Shown in pieces: positions 40,956-51,774 of a stretch of DNA of 64,000 nt. The stretch comes from Halomonas salipaludis. GTDB lineage: Bacteria; Pseudomonadota; Gammaproteobacteria; Pseudomonadales; Halomonadaceae. A program made the position numbers and the translations under genes. The first letter of the stretch is position 1; every line of letters begins with the position of its first letter. The notes beneath the pieces were generated by a model, which ran no database searches, was not told where the DNA came from, and was given only the letters and a program-made list of their open reading frames with translations. The DNA is taken from positions 124,001 to 188,000 of the forward strand of contig NZ_NSKB01000004.1 in NCBI RefSeq assembly GCF_002286975.1. Direction: 5' to 3'.

Positions 40956-41846
40956 TTACTCCTCGTCGGCGCCCATCGGATTGGGGCTGTTGAGGTAGCG
41001 GAAGAAGTCGCTGGTCGGCTCCAGCACCAGCATGTTGCCGTCACCCTCGAAGCTCTCGCGATAGGCGTTGAGACTGCGATAGAAGGTGAAGAACTCGATA
41101 TCCTGCTCGTAGGCCTCGGAGAAGATCGCCGCGGCCTCGGCATCACCCTCACCGCGCAGCGTCTCGGCGCGCTCGGTGGCCTGGGCCAGCAGCACCTGAC
41201 GGCGACGGTCGGCGTTGGCGCGAATCCGCTCGGCCTCCTCCTGACCCTGGGCACGCCACTCACGGGCCTCGCGCTCACGCTCGGAGCGCATGCGGTCGAA
41301 GACCGCCGCCGAGACGTCTTCGGGCAGGTCGATACGCTTGATGCGGATATCACGGATCGATACCCCCAGCTCTTCGCGCATCAGCGCGTCGAGGTCCTCG
41401 GCGGGCCCGATCATCAGGTCATCGCGGCGCTCGGCGATGATCTCCTGCAGATCGAGACGCCCGAACTCGTTACGCAGGCTCTCGTCGACCCGCGGCTGAA
41501 TCAGGCGTACCGCCTGCATCTCGTCGCCGGACGTCGCCTCGTAGTAGCGGGTCGGATTGACCACCTGCCACTTGACGTAGGAGTCGACGATCACCGCCTT
41601 CTGCTCGAGGGTCAGGTAGCGGCTGGTATCGGTATCCAGCGTCAGCACCCGGGTGTCGAACTTGCGGATCGTCTGGGTGATGGGGATCTTGACGTGCAGC
41701 CCCGGCTGGATGTTCTCTTCGATGACCTCACCGAAGCGCAGCTTGACCGCGCGCTCGGTCTCGTCGACCACGTAGAGGCTGTTGCTGGCCAGCCAGGCGG
41801 CGGCCGCCAGGCCACCCACGATGAGCAATGACTTGTTGTTGATCAT
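40956..41846 (-). CDS. hflC: Protease modulator HflC
   Basis: 296-residue SPFH/band-7 protein with one N-terminal membrane anchor (LLIVGGLAAAAWLASNSLYV). With HflK it forms the cage around FtsH. Band-7 signature VVDETERAVKLRFGEVIE and the central IRIKRIDLPEDVSAAVFDRM are clear. Its ATG overlaps the hflK stop by four bases. Confidence 0.96.
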   Translation of the reverse strand: MINNKSLLIVGGLAAAAWLASNSLYVVDETERAVKLRFGEVIEENIQPGLHVKIPITQTIRKFDTRVLTLDTDTSRYLTLEQKAVIVDSYVKWQVVNPTRYYEATSGDEMQAVRLIQPRVDESLRNEFGRLDLQEIIAERRDDLMIGPAEDLDALMREELGVSIRDIRIKRIDLPEDVSAAVFDRMRSEREREAREWRAQGQEEAERIRANADRRRQVLLAQATERAETLRGEGDAEAAAIFSEAYEQDIEFFTFYRSLNAYRESFEGDGNMLVLEPTSDFFRYLNSPNPMGADEE

Positions 41847-43072
41847 TGGCGGCCCTCCCGACGGATACCACTGTTGCCGCTACCGCTGCCGCTCTGCTGC
41901 TGGCGGAGACGCTCTATGACCTGCGGGTCGACGTTATCACCGCTCGACTCACCGGAACGTTGACCGCCCTGGCCACTGCTGCCTGAGCGCAGCTGGTCGA
42001 GCGGCAGGTACATCAGCGGACTGCTGTCGCTGACATCGATCAGCACTTTGTTGGTCTGGCCAAACACTTCGCTGATGGCATCCAGGTAGAGACGCTCACG
42101 CATGATCTGCGGCGAGGTCTGGTATTCGCCAAGCAGCGAGTTGAAGCGGTTGGCCTGACCCTGGGCCTCGGCCACCACCGACTCGCGATAGCCCTGGCCC
42201 TGCTCGATCAGGCGCTGGGCCTGGCCTTGGGCGGCCGGGATGATGGCGTTGGCATAGGCCATGCCTTCGTTGATCGTACGCTGACGATCCTCGCGGGCGC
42301 GGATCACGTCATCGAAGGCGTCGATGACCGGCTGCGGCGCCGAGGTCGACTCGATGTTGATGGTCTGCAGACTGATACCGGTGCCGTAGCTGTCGAGATA
42401 GGACTGCAGACGGCTGGACACTGAGCTGCCGAGGATCTCACGACCCGAGGTCAGGATATCGATCATGTCGGTACCGCCGACCACGTGACGCAGCGCCGAG
42501 TCCAGGGCGTTCTCGATGGACAGTTCCGGGCTGCGCACGTTGAGTACGAAGTCGCGCGGGCTGGCAACCTGGTACTGCGCCGATATCTCGACCTCGACGA
42601 TGTTCTCATCGCGGGTCAGCATCGACTGGGTCTGGGTCAGCGAGCGCACGCGGGTCACGTTGACCATGCGTACATCGTCGATCAGCGGCGGATTCCAGTG
42701 CAGGCCCGGCGTGACCACTTCCTGGTATTCGCCGAAGCGCAGCACCACGCCACGCTCTGACTGGTCGACCAGGTAGAACCCCGAGGCGGCCCAGATCGCC
42801 AGCGCCACCACTATCAGCAGGCCCGGCAGGGCGAAGGTGTTGCGCGGCTTGCCGCCACCCTTCTTGCCCCCACCGTCACCGCCGCGCTTGCCGCGGCCAC
42901 CGCCGAGCATACCGTTGAGTTTATCCTGAAACTTCTTCAGCGCTTCATCGAGGTCGGGCGGCCCCTGATTGTTGCCGCCACCACCCCCGCCGCTGCCACC
43001 GCCGCTACCGCGTCGGCCACCGCCGCTCCAAGGGTCGTGCTGGTTGCCACCACCAGGCTCATTCCAAGCCAT
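41843..43072 (-). CDS. hflK: FtsH-associated SPFH protein HflK
   Basis: 409 residues. The N-terminus is Gly-rich and cytosolic (MAWNEPGGGNQHDPW, then many GGG runs), followed by one membrane segment at about residues 75-95 and a band-7 domain (YLVDQSERGVVLRFGEYQEV). The C-terminus is Ser/Gly/Gln-rich. Coupled to hflC. Confidence 0.96.
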   Translation of the reverse strand: MAWNEPGGGNQHDPWSGGGRRGSGGGSGGGGGGNNQGPPDLDEALKKFQDKLNGMLGGGRGKRGGDGGGKKGGGKPRNTFALPGLLIVVALAIWAASGFYLVDQSERGVVLRFGEYQEVVTPGLHWNPPLIDDVRMVNVTRVRSLTQTQSMLTRDENIVEVEISAQYQVASPRDFVLNVRSPELSIENALDSALRHVVGGTDMIDILTSGREILGSSVSSRLQSYLDSYGTGISLQTINIESTSAPQPVIDAFDDVIRAREDRQRTINEGMAYANAIIPAAQGQAQRLIEQGQGYRESVVAEAQGQANRFNSLLGEYQTSPQIMRERLYLDAISEVFGQTNKVLIDVSDSSPLMYLPLDQLRSGSSGQGGQRSGESSGDNVDPQVIERLRQQQSGSGSGNSGIRREGRQ

Positions 43073-43202
43073 ACGTCTTCTCCACTATGCGTTAATCACT
43101 CATGCGGCACCGGACACCACACCCGTCCGATACGGCAACAGCATTGGTTGCGCGATCGTTGCGTCGCTAATGCAACGCCTTGGCCCACCGAAACAGCAGC
43201 CG

Positions 43203-44519
43203 TCAGGCCTCCCAGACCGGACGACTGCGCTCTTCGACGGGCAGGTAATCGTCGGCGCGCTCACCCAGCCGCGCCATCAGCTGCAGGAAGTCGCGGCGCG
43301 GCAGGCGCACCTCGAGCTGGCTGCAGCCGCCTTCATCGAAGCGTTCGTCACGCACCGCGCCCAGCTCATGCAGGCCGGCGCGCAGCTTGCCCTGCTCTGG
43401 CGTCAGCGTCAGGGCAAAGTCGATGACGTCATCGGCCAGGCACTCGGAGAGCGCCTCGGCCAGCAGCTCGAGCCCCAGGCCCTGCTGCGCCGACAGCCAC
43501 ACCGCCTCGGGGCGCCCCTCGCCGTCGCGTTCGATGCGCGGCGCGCTATCGAGCAGGTCGATCTTGTTCATCACCAACAGGCAGGGTACCTCATCGGCAC
43601 CGATCTCCTGCAACACCCGCTGCACCTGCTCGACGTTGAGCTCACGGTCAGGGTCGGCGGCGTCGATCACGTGCACCAGCAGGCTGGCCTCGGCGGCCTC
43701 CTGCAGGGTGGCGCGAAATGCCTCGACCAGCTTGTGCGGCAGGTGGCGGATGAAGCCCACAGTGTCGGCCAGCACCACCGGCCCGACGTCTTCGACCTCG
43801 AGACGACGCAGGGTCGGGTCGAGGGTCGCGAACAGCTGATCCGCGGCGTAGACCGAGGCTTCGGTCACGGCGTTGAACAGCGTCGACTTGCCGGCGTTGG
43901 TATAGCCTACCAGTGAGACGCTGGGAATTTCGGCGCGAGCACGGGCACGACGGTTCTGCTCGCGCTGGCTGCGCACCTTGTCGAGGCGCCGATGGATCGA
44001 CTTGATGCGCCCACGCAGCAGGCGGCGGTCGGTCTCGAGCTGGGTTTCACCCGGGCCGCGCAGGCCGATACCGCCCTTCTGGCGCTCGAGGTGGGTCCAG
44101 CCGCGCACCAGGCGCGTCGACATGTATTCGAGTTGGGCCAGCTCGACCTGCAGCTTGCCCTCGTGAGTCCGCGCCCGCTGGGCGAAGATATCCAGAATCA
44201 GGCCGGTGCGGTCGAGCACCCGGCACTTCAGCGTCCGCTCCAGGTTACGCTCCTGGGAGGGGCTCAGCGAGTGGTTGAAGATCACCAGCTCGGCTTGGTG
44301 GATCGGCATCAGTGCCTTGAGCTCGTCGAGCTTGCCGCTGCCGATGAAAGTTCGAGAATCGGGCCGATGCCGGCTACCCGTCAGCAGGGTAGCCGGATCG
44401 GCGCCGGCGGAGCGCACCAGTTCCAGAAATTCGCCGGAATCTTCGCGCTCCTGTTCGTCCTGGAAATCGATATGGACGAGTATCGCCGTTTCACCGGCGT
44501 CGGGACGTTCAAAAAACAA
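43203..44519 (-). CDS. hflX: Ribosome-rescue GTPase HflX
   Basis: 438 residues. The HflX N-terminal domain with SRTFIGSGKLDELK and DRTGLILDIFAQRARTHEGK leads to the GTPase: G1 GYTNAGKSTLFN, G3 DTVGFIRHLPH, G4 MNKID. It splits stalled or heat-damaged ribosomes. The start is a TTG at 44519, since the preceding in-frame codon is TGA, with GAGG just upstream. 15 bases after hfq. Confidence 0.95.
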   Translation of the reverse strand: MFFERPDAGETAILVHIDFQDEQEREDSGEFLELVRSAGADPATLLTGSRHRPDSRTFIGSGKLDELKALMPIHQAELVIFNHSLSPSQERNLERTLKCRVLDRTGLILDIFAQRARTHEGKLQVELAQLEYMSTRLVRGWTHLERQKGGIGLRGPGETQLETDRRLLRGRIKSIHRRLDKVRSQREQNRRARARAEIPSVSLVGYTNAGKSTLFNAVTEASVYAADQLFATLDPTLRRLEVEDVGPVVLADTVGFIRHLPHKLVEAFRATLQEAAEASLLVHVIDAADPDRELNVEQVQRVLQEIGADEVPCLLVMNKIDLLDSAPRIERDGEGRPEAVWLSAQQGLGLELLAEALSECLADDVIDFALTLTPEQGKLRAGLHELGAVRDERFDEGGCSQLEVRLPRRDFLQLMARLGERADDYLPVEERSRPVWEA

Positions 44520-44533
44520 TCACTACCTCGCGT

Positions 44534-44782
44534 TCAACTCTCTTCTTGCGCCGCCGCAGGATCCTGGGCCGGCAGTCGCACGTTACGCGACGGTACTACT
44601 GTCGAGATAGCGTGCTTGTAAACCATCTGGCTAACGGTATTGCGCAGCAGAATCACGAACTGATCGAAGGACTCGATCTGGCCCTGCAGCTTGATCCCGT
44701 TGACCAGGAAAATCGATACCGGAATGCGCTCCTTGCGCAGAATGTTCAGGTACGGGTCTTGGAGGGACTGCCCTTTGGACAT
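44534..44782 (-). CDS. hfq: RNA chaperone Hfq
   Basis: 82 residues. Sm1 motif [26 protein letters not shown] and Sm2 [12 protein letters not shown] are complete, with a short C-terminal tail ([13 protein letters not shown]). It pairs sRNAs with mRNAs. GGGAGAG precedes the ATG. Second after miaA in the conserved order. Confidence 0.97.
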   Translation of the reverse strand: MSKGQSLQDPYLNILRKERIPVSIFLVNGIKLQGQIESFDQFVILLRNTVSQMVYKHAISTVVPSRNVRLPAQDPAAAQEES

Positions 44783-44812
44783 TTTGCTCTCCCTAACTGT
44801 CTCTTTGAGTGA

Positions 44813-44830
44813 TGTCATTTTTTTATGACA
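44813..44830. repeat. Short inverted repeat upstream of hfq
   Basis: TGTCAT and ATGACA flank a run of six T, 31 bases before the hfq start. It could be an operator or a leader hairpin with an A-loop in the hfq transcript. Confidence 0.4.
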
Positions 44831-44905
44831 CCGGCGGTGACACGGCCGGCGCATGGTTCATCAACGGTGCCAAGTCAGGCAGCCAATCGAAACACGTATC
44901 TTACG

Positions 44906-45844
44906 CTAACTGCTTAGATGGCGCACGAGTTTCAGGACACGATCCAGGCAATCCGGGGCCAGGCTATCGACCCACTCGAGATCATCCCAGCTGCGCATCC
45001 AGGTCAGCTGGCGCTTGGCCAGCTGGCGCGTCGCGACCACCCCCTTGTGGTGCAGCCACTCCTCATCGTATCCCGCTTCCAGCGCCTCCCAGGCCTGCCG
45101 GTAGCCAACGCTCTTGATCGACGGCAGCCCTGGGTGCAGGTCGCGCCGCTGGCGCAGCCTCACCACCTCGTCGATGAAACCGCCGGCCAGCATAGCCTCG
45201 AAGCGCGCCTCGATGCGCCGATGCAGTACGCTGCGCTCTAGCGGTGCCAACCCTATCGACAGCGTTCGCCAGGGGAAGGTTTCCGTGGGCTGCGATTGCC
45301 AGTGTTCGGTGAGCGAGCGGCCGCTGAGCCGATAAACCTCGAGCGCGCGCATCAGCCGCTGTGGATCGTTGCGATGAATGCGCCGTGCAGCGTCGGGATC
45401 GACCCGCGCCAGCTCGTCGTGCAACGCGCCGAGCCCCTGCTCATCGGCCTGCCGCGCCAGCTCGGCACGCACGTCGGGGGCCGCGGCGGGTAGCTCGGCG
45501 ACCCCGGCCAGCAGTCGTTTGTAGTACATCATGGTGCCGCCAACCAGCAGCGGAATGGCGCCGGCTGTGCTGATTTGTCGCATCTCGCGCAGGGCATCGT
45601 CGCGAAACTCCGCCGCCGAATAGGGCTCCGCGGGGTCGCGAATATCGATCAGCCGATGTGGGGCTCGGGCCTGCTCCTCGACGGAGGGCTTGGCGGTGCC
45701 AATATCCATGCCGCGATAGACCATCGCCGAGTCGACGCTGATCAGCTCGCAGCCGAGGCGCTCGTGGAGCGCGATGGCCAGGTCGGTCTTGCCGGCGGCG
45801 GTGGGGCCGACCAGGAGGATGGCGGGGGGGCGCGTATCGGGCAT
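44906..45844 (-). CDS. miaA: tRNA dimethylallyltransferase MiaA
   Basis: Adds the isopentenyl group to A37 of UNN-reading tRNAs. 312 residues. P-loop [32 protein letters not shown] and [15 protein letters not shown] are family signatures. The start at 45844 has only a weak ribosome-binding site. Repeat copy B lies 32 bases upstream. Confidence 0.97.
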   Translation of the reverse strand: MPDTRPPAILLVGPTAAGKTDLAIALHERLGCELISVDSAMVYRGMDIGTAKPSVEEQARAPHRLIDIRDPAEPYSAAEFRDDALREMRQISTAGAIPLLVGGTMMYYKRLLAGVAELPAAAPDVRAELARQADEQGLGALHDELARVDPDAARRIHRNDPQRLMRALEVYRLSGRSLTEHWQSQPTETFPWRTLSIGLAPLERSVLHRRIEARFEAMLAGGFIDEVVRLRQRRDLHPGLPSIKSVGYRQAWEALEAGYDEEWLHHKGVVATRQLAKRQLTWMRSWDDLEWVDSLAPDCLDRVLKLVRHLSS

Positions 45845-45876
45845 GGGCTTGTCGGTCTTTCTCTCGGCTTGGCGTA

Positions 45877-45990
45877 GAGGAGCTGACCTGGGGGTAGGCT
45901 TGCGCGAGGGCGCTGTAAACCCTTCCCTGGGCGCTACTTTTTCCTTCCCTGGAAAAAGACCCTCGCTACACCCTGCCCCCAGGGCTCCTC
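45877..45990 (-). repeat. Structured dispersed repeat, copy B (mutL-miaA gap)
   Basis: Outer stems GAGGAGC/GCTCCTC and CCTGGGGG/CCCCCAGG, inner stem GCGAGGG (45904-45910) with CCCTCGC (45960-45966). Hairpins at 45920-45931 and 45937-45958 (CTTTTTCC/GGAAAAAG). Minus-strand loops are AGGGAA twice. It fills nearly the whole mutL-miaA gap. Confidence 0.85.
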
Positions 45991-46018
45991 GCAAGGCTGG
46001 TAGCCAGCATTAAAGTGG

Positions 46019-47962
46019 TTATTGACCGCGCAGGAACAGCTTGTCGAGATCGTGCATGCTCATCTCGGTCCAGGTCGGGCGGCCGTGGTTGCACTGGCCG
46101 CTGCGCTCGGTGCGTTCCATGTCGCGCAGCAGGGCATTCATCTCGGCCACGCTGAGCTTGCGGTTGGCGCGCACGCTGCCGTGGCAGGCCATGGTCGAGA
46201 GCAGCTCGTTGATGCGCGCTTCGAGGCGGTCCGAGCGGCCGTAGCGCTCCAGGTCGGCGAGCATGTCGCGCACCAGCGGCTCGACGTCGGCGTCACCCAG
46301 CAGCGCCGGCACCTGACGCACCAGCAGCGTCTCCGGCCCCGCCACGTCGAGCTCGACGCCGAGCCGGGTGAAGGCCTCGCGCTCGGCTTCGGCGGTGGCC
46401 ACCTCGGCGGGGCTGGCGGCCAGCGACACCGGCACCAGCAGCGGCTGGGCGTCGAGCGCCCCGCCGTGGACCTGGGTCTTCATGCGCTCGTAGACGATGC
46501 GCTCGTGGGCAGCATGCATGTCGACCATCACCAGGCCGCGCTGCGACTGGGAGAGGATATAGACGCCGTGCAGCTGGGCGATGGCGTAGCCCAGCGGTGG
46601 CGCCTGAGTCGGGTCATCCTGGCCAAGCGGCGGGGCGGGTGTCATTCGCGCCCCAGGCTCCTCACTCGTCCCTGCCACCGCTGTGTCGTGGCGCTCGGCC
46701 AGTGCGACCTCGGCGGCACTCCCGCCCGGCGGCGCCGGCTGCGGGGTCAACAGGCTCTCCTCGTGCTCGGGATGCAGCGCCCGATAGCCGGCCATGAACT
46801 GGCGCACGCGGTCGGCACCGGGGCGCGGCTCGGCAACGCCCTCGCGCAGCGCCATCGGCTGCTGCTGCCAGGCGGTGGCGTCGCTCCCAGCCACTGCTTG
46901 TGCTTGTGCCTGTGGCTCGTCGGTGGCGGTGTCGGACACATCATTGGGCCGCGCCTCGCCCAGCGCGCGATGCAGGCTCGAGAACAGGAAGTCGTGGACC
47001 AGGCGACCGTCGCGGAAGCGCACCTCGTGCTTGGTGGGGTGCACGTTGACGTCGACCACGCTGGGGTCGAGCTCGAGATACAGCACGAACACCGGATGGC
47101 GACCGTGGAACAGCACGTCGCGGTAGGCCTGACGAATGGCGTGGGCCACCAGCCGGTCGCGCACCACCCGGCCATTGACGAAGAAGTACTGCTGGTCGGC
47201 CTGGGCGCGGGCATGAGTGGGCAGGCCCACCCAGCCCCACAGCCGCAGACCGCCGCTGTCGAGATCGAGATGCAGAGCGTTGTCGATGAACTTGCTGCCG
47301 AGCAGCGCGGCGATGCGCCGCTCTCGCGCCGCGGCGTCGCTGGCCGGACGCAGCTGGTGCAGCGTCTTGTGATTGTGGCGCAGGGTCCAGCCGATGTCGT
47401 AGCGCGACAGCGCCAGGCGCCGGAAGGCCTCCTCGACGTGGCCGAACTCAGTCTTCTCGGTGCGCAGGAACTTGCGCCGCGCCGGCGTATTGAAGAACAG
47501 GTCGCGGACCCCGACGCTGGTGCCGCGGGGGTGCGGGGCCGGGGTCACCCGCGGCTGCATCTCGCGGCCCTCGGCGACCACCCGCCAGCCGGCCTGGGGG
47601 TCGTCGTCAGCATTGGAGATCAGCTCCAACCGCGACACCGAGCTGATCGAAGCCAGTGCCTCACCGCGAAAGCCGAGGCTGGCCACGCCTTCGAGATCCT
47701 CGAGGCTGTCGATCTTGCTGGTGGCGTGGCGCGACAGCGCCAGCGGCAGGTCATCCTCGGCGATGCCGCTGCCGTCGTCGCGGACCCGGATCAGCTTGGC
47801 ACCGCCGGCTTCGAGCTCGACCTCGATGCGCGCGCTGCCGGCATCGATGGCGTTCTCGATCAGCTCCTTGACCACCGACGAGGGCCGCTCGACCACCTCA
47901 CCGGCGGCGATCTGGTTGGCCAGGCGCGGATTGAGTATCTGGATGCGGCGCGGCTGTGTCAT
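46019..47962 (-). CDS. mutL: DNA mismatch repair protein MutL
   Basis: 647 residues. GHKL ATPase motifs: [41 protein letters not shown]-terminal dimerisation domain ends with [13 protein letters not shown] and QCNHGRPTW, where the CPHGRPT-like motif has Asn for Pro. It lacks the DQHAxxE endonuclease motif ([13 protein letters not shown] present instead), as in species using MutH. ATG at 47962 follows AGGTGAT. Confidence 0.96.
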   Translation of the reverse strand: MTQPRRIQILNPRLANQIAAGEVVERPSSVVKELIENAIDAGSARIEVELEAGGAKLIRVRDDGSGIAEDDLPLALSRHATSKIDSLEDLEGVASLGFRGEALASISSVSRLELISNADDDPQAGWRVVAEGREMQPRVTPAPHPRGTSVGVRDLFFNTPARRKFLRTEKTEFGHVEEAFRRLALSRYDIGWTLRHNHKTLHQLRPASDAAARERRIAALLGSKFIDNALHLDLDSGGLRLWGWVGLPTHARAQADQQYFFVNGRVVRDRLVAHAIRQAYRDVLFHGRHPVFVLYLELDPSVVDVNVHPTKHEVRFRDGRLVHDFLFSSLHRALGEARPNDVSDTATDEPQAQAQAVAGSDATAWQQQPMALREGVAEPRPGADRVRQFMAGYRALHPEHEESLLTPQPAPPGGSAAEVALAERHDTAVAGTSEEPGARMTPAPPLGQDDPTQAPPLGYAIAQLHGVYILSQSQRGLVMVDMHAAHERIVYERMKTQVHGGALDAQPLLVPVSLAASPAEVATAEAEREAFTRLGVELDVAGPETLLVRQVPALLGDADVEPLVRDMLADLERYGRSDRLEARINELLSTMACHGSVRANRKLSVAEMNALLRDMERTERSGQCNHGRPTWTEMSMHDLDKLFLRGQ

Positions 47963-47979
47963 ATCACCTCGCAAGCGGC

Positions 47980-49539
47980 TCAGGAACGCGGGATCTGCAG
48001 CACCTGCCCGACCCGGATCACATCACCGTTGATGTTGTTGGCCTGCTTGAGCTGGCTCAGCGACACCTGGTGACGCGAGGCGATCTCAGACAGGGTATCG
48101 CCGGGCTGGATGCGGTACTCGTTGCTGCCGCCACCGCGGCCCTGGTCGCGCTGCCAGGCCAGCAGGCTGGCCGGCGGCGGGTTGCGCTGAAAGTGCTCAT
48201 CGAGCCCGCCCATGATCGCCTCGGCGAGCTGGCGCTGATGGCCCGGATCGTTGAGCCGTCGCTCTTCGTCAGGGTTGGAAATGAAGCCGGTTTCGATCAG
48301 CAACGAGGGTATGTCAGGCGACGTCAGCACCCGGAAGCCGGCCTGCTCGACCCGCGACTTGTGCAGGCGGTTGACCCGGCCCAGCTGGTCGAGCACCTGA
48401 CCGCCGATGGACAGCGAGTCGTTGAGTGTGGCCGTCATGGTCAGGTCGAGCAGCACGCCGCGCAGCACTTCATCCTTGTCGCGCAGCGACAGGTTGCCGT
48501 CGACGCCGCCGATCAGGTCAGCGCGGTTCTCGCTCTCGGCCAGCCACTGGGCGGTCTCGGAGGTGGCGCCGCGCTGCGACAGGGCATACACCGAGCTGCC
48601 CTGGGGCCGCGCGCTGGTAAAGGCGTCGGCATGGATCGAGACGAAGAAGTCGGCCTTCTGCTCGCGGGCGATCTGGGTGCGCTGGCGCAGGCCGACATAG
48701 TAGTCGCCGTCGCGGATCATCACCGCGCGGAAGCCTTCGCGGCCATCCACCAGCGACTGCAGCCGCCGACTGATGTCCATCACCACATCCTTCTCACGGG
48801 TTCCGCCGGGGCCGATGGCGCCGGGGTCTTCGCCGCCGTGCCCGGGGTCGATGGCGATGATGATGTCGCGCCGCGGATGCGGCTGCGCCTGCTGCAGCGC
48901 AGTGGCGGCATCGGCGGCCACCTCCGGTGATCCGCCACCACTATCGACGCTGGCCCGCCCAGCGGCGATCTCCTGCTCGCGGATCATCGCCTCAATGGGG
49001 TCGATGGGGTTCTCCACTGCGCTCTCGCCGGGGTACTCCAGGTCTACCACCAGGCGGTGGCCGTACTGGTCGTTGGGTGGCAGCGTGAAGTGACGCGGCT
49101 CGACGCGGCGCTCCAGATCGAGGACCACACGCAGGCCGCTGCCGTCGCGCACTCCGGTGCGCAGCGAGCTGATTGCGCTGCCATCGAGATCGAGGCGCGA
49201 GGTATCCGCCTGCATGCGGCTATTGTCGAGGTCGATCACCAACCGGTCGGGATTGTCGAGGGTGAACACCGAGGCTTCGGCGGGATCGGACAGGTCAAAC
49301 ACCAGGCGCGAGTGGTCCGGCGCCGCCCATAGCCGGACATTGTCGATGTCGGCGGCCTGGCTGGGCGGCGCCAGCAGCAGCCCGAGGCAGATGGCGAACA
49401 GTAGCGTCAGCGCCACTCCTCCCGGGCGGGAGGAAGAAGTAGCGGCCGGATTGTTCCCTGGCCACGGGGTCGTTCGGGTGTCACGGGGACTCATCGACGG
49501 GTCTCGGCTCCGATCCAGGAAAACGCTGTTCATTTTCAT
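47980..49539 (-). CDS. N-acetylmuramoyl-L-alanine amidase (AmiB/AmiC type) with LysM
   Basis: Periplasmic amidase that splits septal peptidoglycan. 519 residues: signal segment [17 protein letters not shown] (about 46-62), AMIN domain (about 63-165), amidase_3 domain (about 225-445) with Zn-binding [14 protein letters not shown] and SIHADAF, and a C-terminal LysM ([16 protein letters not shown]). The start at 49539 overlaps the tsaE stop by four bases; the 45-residue pre-signal stretch is long, so a later start is possible. Confidence 0.93.
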   Translation of the reverse strand: MKMNSVFLDRSRDPSMSPRDTRTTPWPGNNPAATSSSRPGGVALTLLFAICLGLLLAPPSQAADIDNVRLWAAPDHSRLVFDLSDPAEASVFTLDNPDRLVIDLDNSRMQADTSRLDLDGSAISSLRTGVRDGSGLRVVLDLERRVEPRHFTLPPNDQYGHRLVVDLEYPGESAVENPIDPIEAMIREQEIAAGRASVDSGGGSPEVAADAATALQQAQPHPRRDIIIAIDPGHGGEDPGAIGPGGTREKDVVMDISRRLQSLVDGREGFRAVMIRDGDYYVGLRQRTQIAREQKADFFVSIHADAFTSARPQGSSVYALSQRGATSETAQWLAESENRADLIGGVDGNLSLRDKDEVLRGVLLDLTMTATLNDSLSIGGQVLDQLGRVNRLHKSRVEQAGFRVLTSPDIPSLLIETGFISNPDEERRLNDPGHQRQLAEAIMGGLDEHFQRNPPPASLLAWQRDQGRGGGSNEYRIQPGDTLSEIASRHQVSLSQLKQANNINGDVIRVGQVLQIPRS

Positions 49540-50018
49540 TCAGGCTGACTATCCGCCAGCCCAGCGGGAGTTTCAAGGCGCGCCAGCACCGCCTCGCCAT
49601 AGGCGCTGCGCGCACTCAGCGTCACCCCGCGGCCGGCATCCAGCACCTCGAGCTCGAGCGCCAGGTCCGGCGCGGGCAGCCAGCCGGCACCGCGACTCGG
49701 CCACTCCACCAGGCTCAGGGTGTCGTCATCCAGCAGGTCGCGAGCGCCGATGAACTCGAGCTCCTCCGGGTCACCGAGGCGATAGAGGTCGAAATGATTC
49801 ACCTCCACATCGCCCAGGCGGTAGGGCTCGACAAGGGTATAGGTCGGGCTCTTGACCGCGCCCTGATGGCCATAGGCGCGCAGGATACCGCGGGTAAGAG
49901 TGGTCTTGCCGGCCCCCAGCTCCCCCTCGAGATGCACCTGGCCGCGCCCCGCCAGCGCGCTTCCCAGCGCCGCACCAAAGGCGACCTGGGCGTCTTCATC
50001 GGGCAGTATCACGTACAT
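49536..50018 (-). CDS. tsaE: tRNA t6A biosynthesis ATPase TsaE
   Basis: 160 residues. Walker A GELGAGKTTLTRGIL, then SPTYTLVEPYRLGDVEVNHF and LVEWPSRG are typical. It works with TsaB/TsaD to make t6A37. The start overlaps the 3' end of nnr by 23 bases, and the stop overlaps the amidase start. Confidence 0.95.
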   Translation of the reverse strand: MYVILPDEDAQVAFGAALGSALAGRGQVHLEGELGAGKTTLTRGILRAYGHQGAVKSPTYTLVEPYRLGDVEVNHFDLYRLGDPEELEFIGARDLLDDDTLSLVEWPSRGAGWLPAPDLALELEVLDAGRGVTLSARSAYGEAVLARLETPAGLADSQPE

Positions 50019-51516
50019 CGCTCGTCCGCGGGTTAGCCAATCGTCGCGCATAGGATGCCAGATCGCCGGCCAGCAGACCACGCTCGCCGGCGTCCGCGGC
50101 GGCCAGATCGGCGGCGCGGGCGTGCAGCACTACCCCGCTACGGGCAATCTTACCCAGCACGCCGCCACCGCGGCCGAACTGCGCCACCAAGGCGCCAAGC
50201 ATCCCGCTCAGCGCATCGCCCATGCCGCCGCTGGCCATGCCGGGGTTGCCGAACGAGCACACCGCCAGGTCCGCCTCATCGCCAACCAGGGTGCCGGCGC
50301 CCTTGAGCACCCACTGGCCACCGTAGCGGCGCGCCAGGGCGGCCACTGCGCCAGGCCGGTCGTGCTGTACCTCGCGACTCGAGCAGCCGAGCAGCCGCGC
50401 CGCCTCGCCGGGATGCGGCGTGAGTATCCAGTCATCCCGACGGGGTGGCGATGCCATCCCGGCCAGCAGATTGAGGGCATCGGCGTCGACCACCAGCGGC
50501 TTGCCCGCCGCCAGTGCCGCCTGCCACATGCCCTGCCCCCAGGCGCCCTGGCCAAGCCCCGGCCCCACCACTATCGCATCGGCGCCGTCGAGCAGCGATG
50601 CAAGGTCGGCGGGGCCGCGCAGGCCGTGAACCATCACTTCCGGGCAGCGGACGAGGCTCGCCGTGACATGCTCCGGTGCAGTGGCCAGGCTGACCCGGCC
50701 GGCCCCCAGCCGCGCCGCCACCTCGCTGGCCAACAGCGCCGCACCGCCGAACCCCGGCGCTCCGCCGAGCACCAGCAGGTGGCCGTGATCGCCCTTGTGG
50801 CTGTCGCGGCGCCTTGGCGCCAGCAGCGGATCCGGCGCGTCATCCAGCAGCCAGGCCGCCGCGGCAAGATCGCCGTGCTGCGCTGCGTCCACCCCCAGCG
50901 TCAGCAGGCGATGCTCGCCGACGTGGGCCACGGCGGCGCCGGTATGCAGGCCCAGCTTGTCGGCGATGAAGGTGGTGGTCAGGGTTGCCTCGACGGCGCA
51001 GCCGAGCACCGCGCCGCTGTCGGCCGAGAGCCCCGAGGGGATGTCAACGGCCAGCACCGGCAACTCGCTGGCGTTGATGGCCGCGATGGCCGCGGCGAAT
51101 GGCTCACGCACCTCACCGCTCAGCCCTGTGCCCAGCAGCGCATCCACCACTACTTCGCCCATGATGCTCATATCGGCAGACCAGGCCTGCGGCTTAAGGC
51201 CGACGCGACGGGCCATGGCCACGGCGCGGCCAGCATCACCCTCGAGGCTATCGGGATCGCGCAGGGCGATCAGCTGCACGTCGAACCCGTCGCACACTGC
51301 CAGCGCCGCCAGCACATAGCCGTCGCCGGCGTTATTGCCGGCGCCGCACACTACGCTCAACCGGCGCGCCTGCGGCCAGCGCTGGCGCAGGGCGTCGAAG
51401 GCGGCGCTGGCGGCCTGCTGCATCAGGCTAAAGCCGTCGATGCCCGCAGCGATGGTGCGGCGGTCGAGTTCGCGCACCTGCTCGGCGCGGTACAGGGGGC
51501 GCAGGGCCTGCTGCAT
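49996..51516 (-). CDS. nnr: Bifunctional NAD(P)H-hydrate epimerase/dehydratase Nnr
   Basis: Repairs hydrated NAD(P)H. 506 residues: N-terminal YjeF epimerase domain (CGAGNNAGDGYVLA, DALLGTGLSGEVREPF) and C-terminal ADP-dependent dehydratase (KGDHGHLLVLGG, VVGPGLGQG, LTPHPGEAARLLG, GMGDALSGMLGAL). TAGGAGCAG precedes the ATG. Repeat copy C lies 51 bases upstream. Confidence 0.95.
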   Translation of the reverse strand: MQQALRPLYRAEQVRELDRRTIAAGIDGFSLMQQAASAAFDALRQRWPQARRLSVVCGAGNNAGDGYVLAALAVCDGFDVQLIALRDPDSLEGDAGRAVAMARRVGLKPQAWSADMSIMGEVVVDALLGTGLSGEVREPFAAAIAAINASELPVLAVDIPSGLSADSGAVLGCAVEATLTTTFIADKLGLHTGAAVAHVGEHRLLTLGVDAAQHGDLAAAAWLLDDAPDPLLAPRRRDSHKGDHGHLLVLGGAPGFGGAALLASEVAARLGAGRVSLATAPEHVTASLVRCPEVMVHGLRGPADLASLLDGADAIVVGPGLGQGAWGQGMWQAALAAGKPLVVDADALNLLAGMASPPRRDDWILTPHPGEAARLLGCSSREVQHDRPGAVAALARRYGGQWVLKGAGTLVGDEADLAVCSFGNPGMASGGMGDALSGMLGALVAQFGRGGGVLGKIARSGVVLHARAADLAAADAGERGLLAGDLASYARRLANPRTSDVRDTAR

Positions 51517-51567
51517 GGACTGCTCCTAAACCAGGGCTATGGATACCACCGCTCGGGACTGATCCGC

Positions 51568-51654
51568 CGGCAGGCCTATGAGGAGGCGCTGTGAACCCAT
51601 CCCTGGGCGCTACCTACGCCATCCCTGGCGTAGAACCTCCTCTGCGACCTGCCG
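51568..51654 (-). repeat. Structured dispersed repeat, copy C (upstream of nnr)
   Basis: Outer stem CGGCAGG/CCTGCCG, inner stem GAGGAGG (51580-51586) with CCTCCTC (51636-51642). Hairpins at 51596-51607 (CCC/GGG) and 51614-51633 (CTACGCC/GGCGTAG). Minus-strand loops are AGGGAT twice. Stem sequences differ from copies A and B but remain paired. Confidence 0.85.
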
Positions 51655-51774
51655 CCAGCGCCCCTCGCTAGTAGCAACTGCGTTAGACTTAGCTCTTAAA
51701 TGACGTGTTATTGAGACTAGTATAAGGTGGTGCGCCCTTGGGCCCATCCACTCAGCCTTCATCGTCTTTCCATC

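Noticed and set aside
45877-45990. Repeat copies as ordinary intrinsic terminators
   Set aside because: Neither strand has a T-run after the stems, the fold is multi-branched, and loops rather than stems are conserved.
46022-48073. 683-codon open frame antisense to mutL
   Set aside because: Runs opposite a clearly recognised MutL; His/Gly/Val-rich composition is typical of antisense shadows in high-GC DNA.
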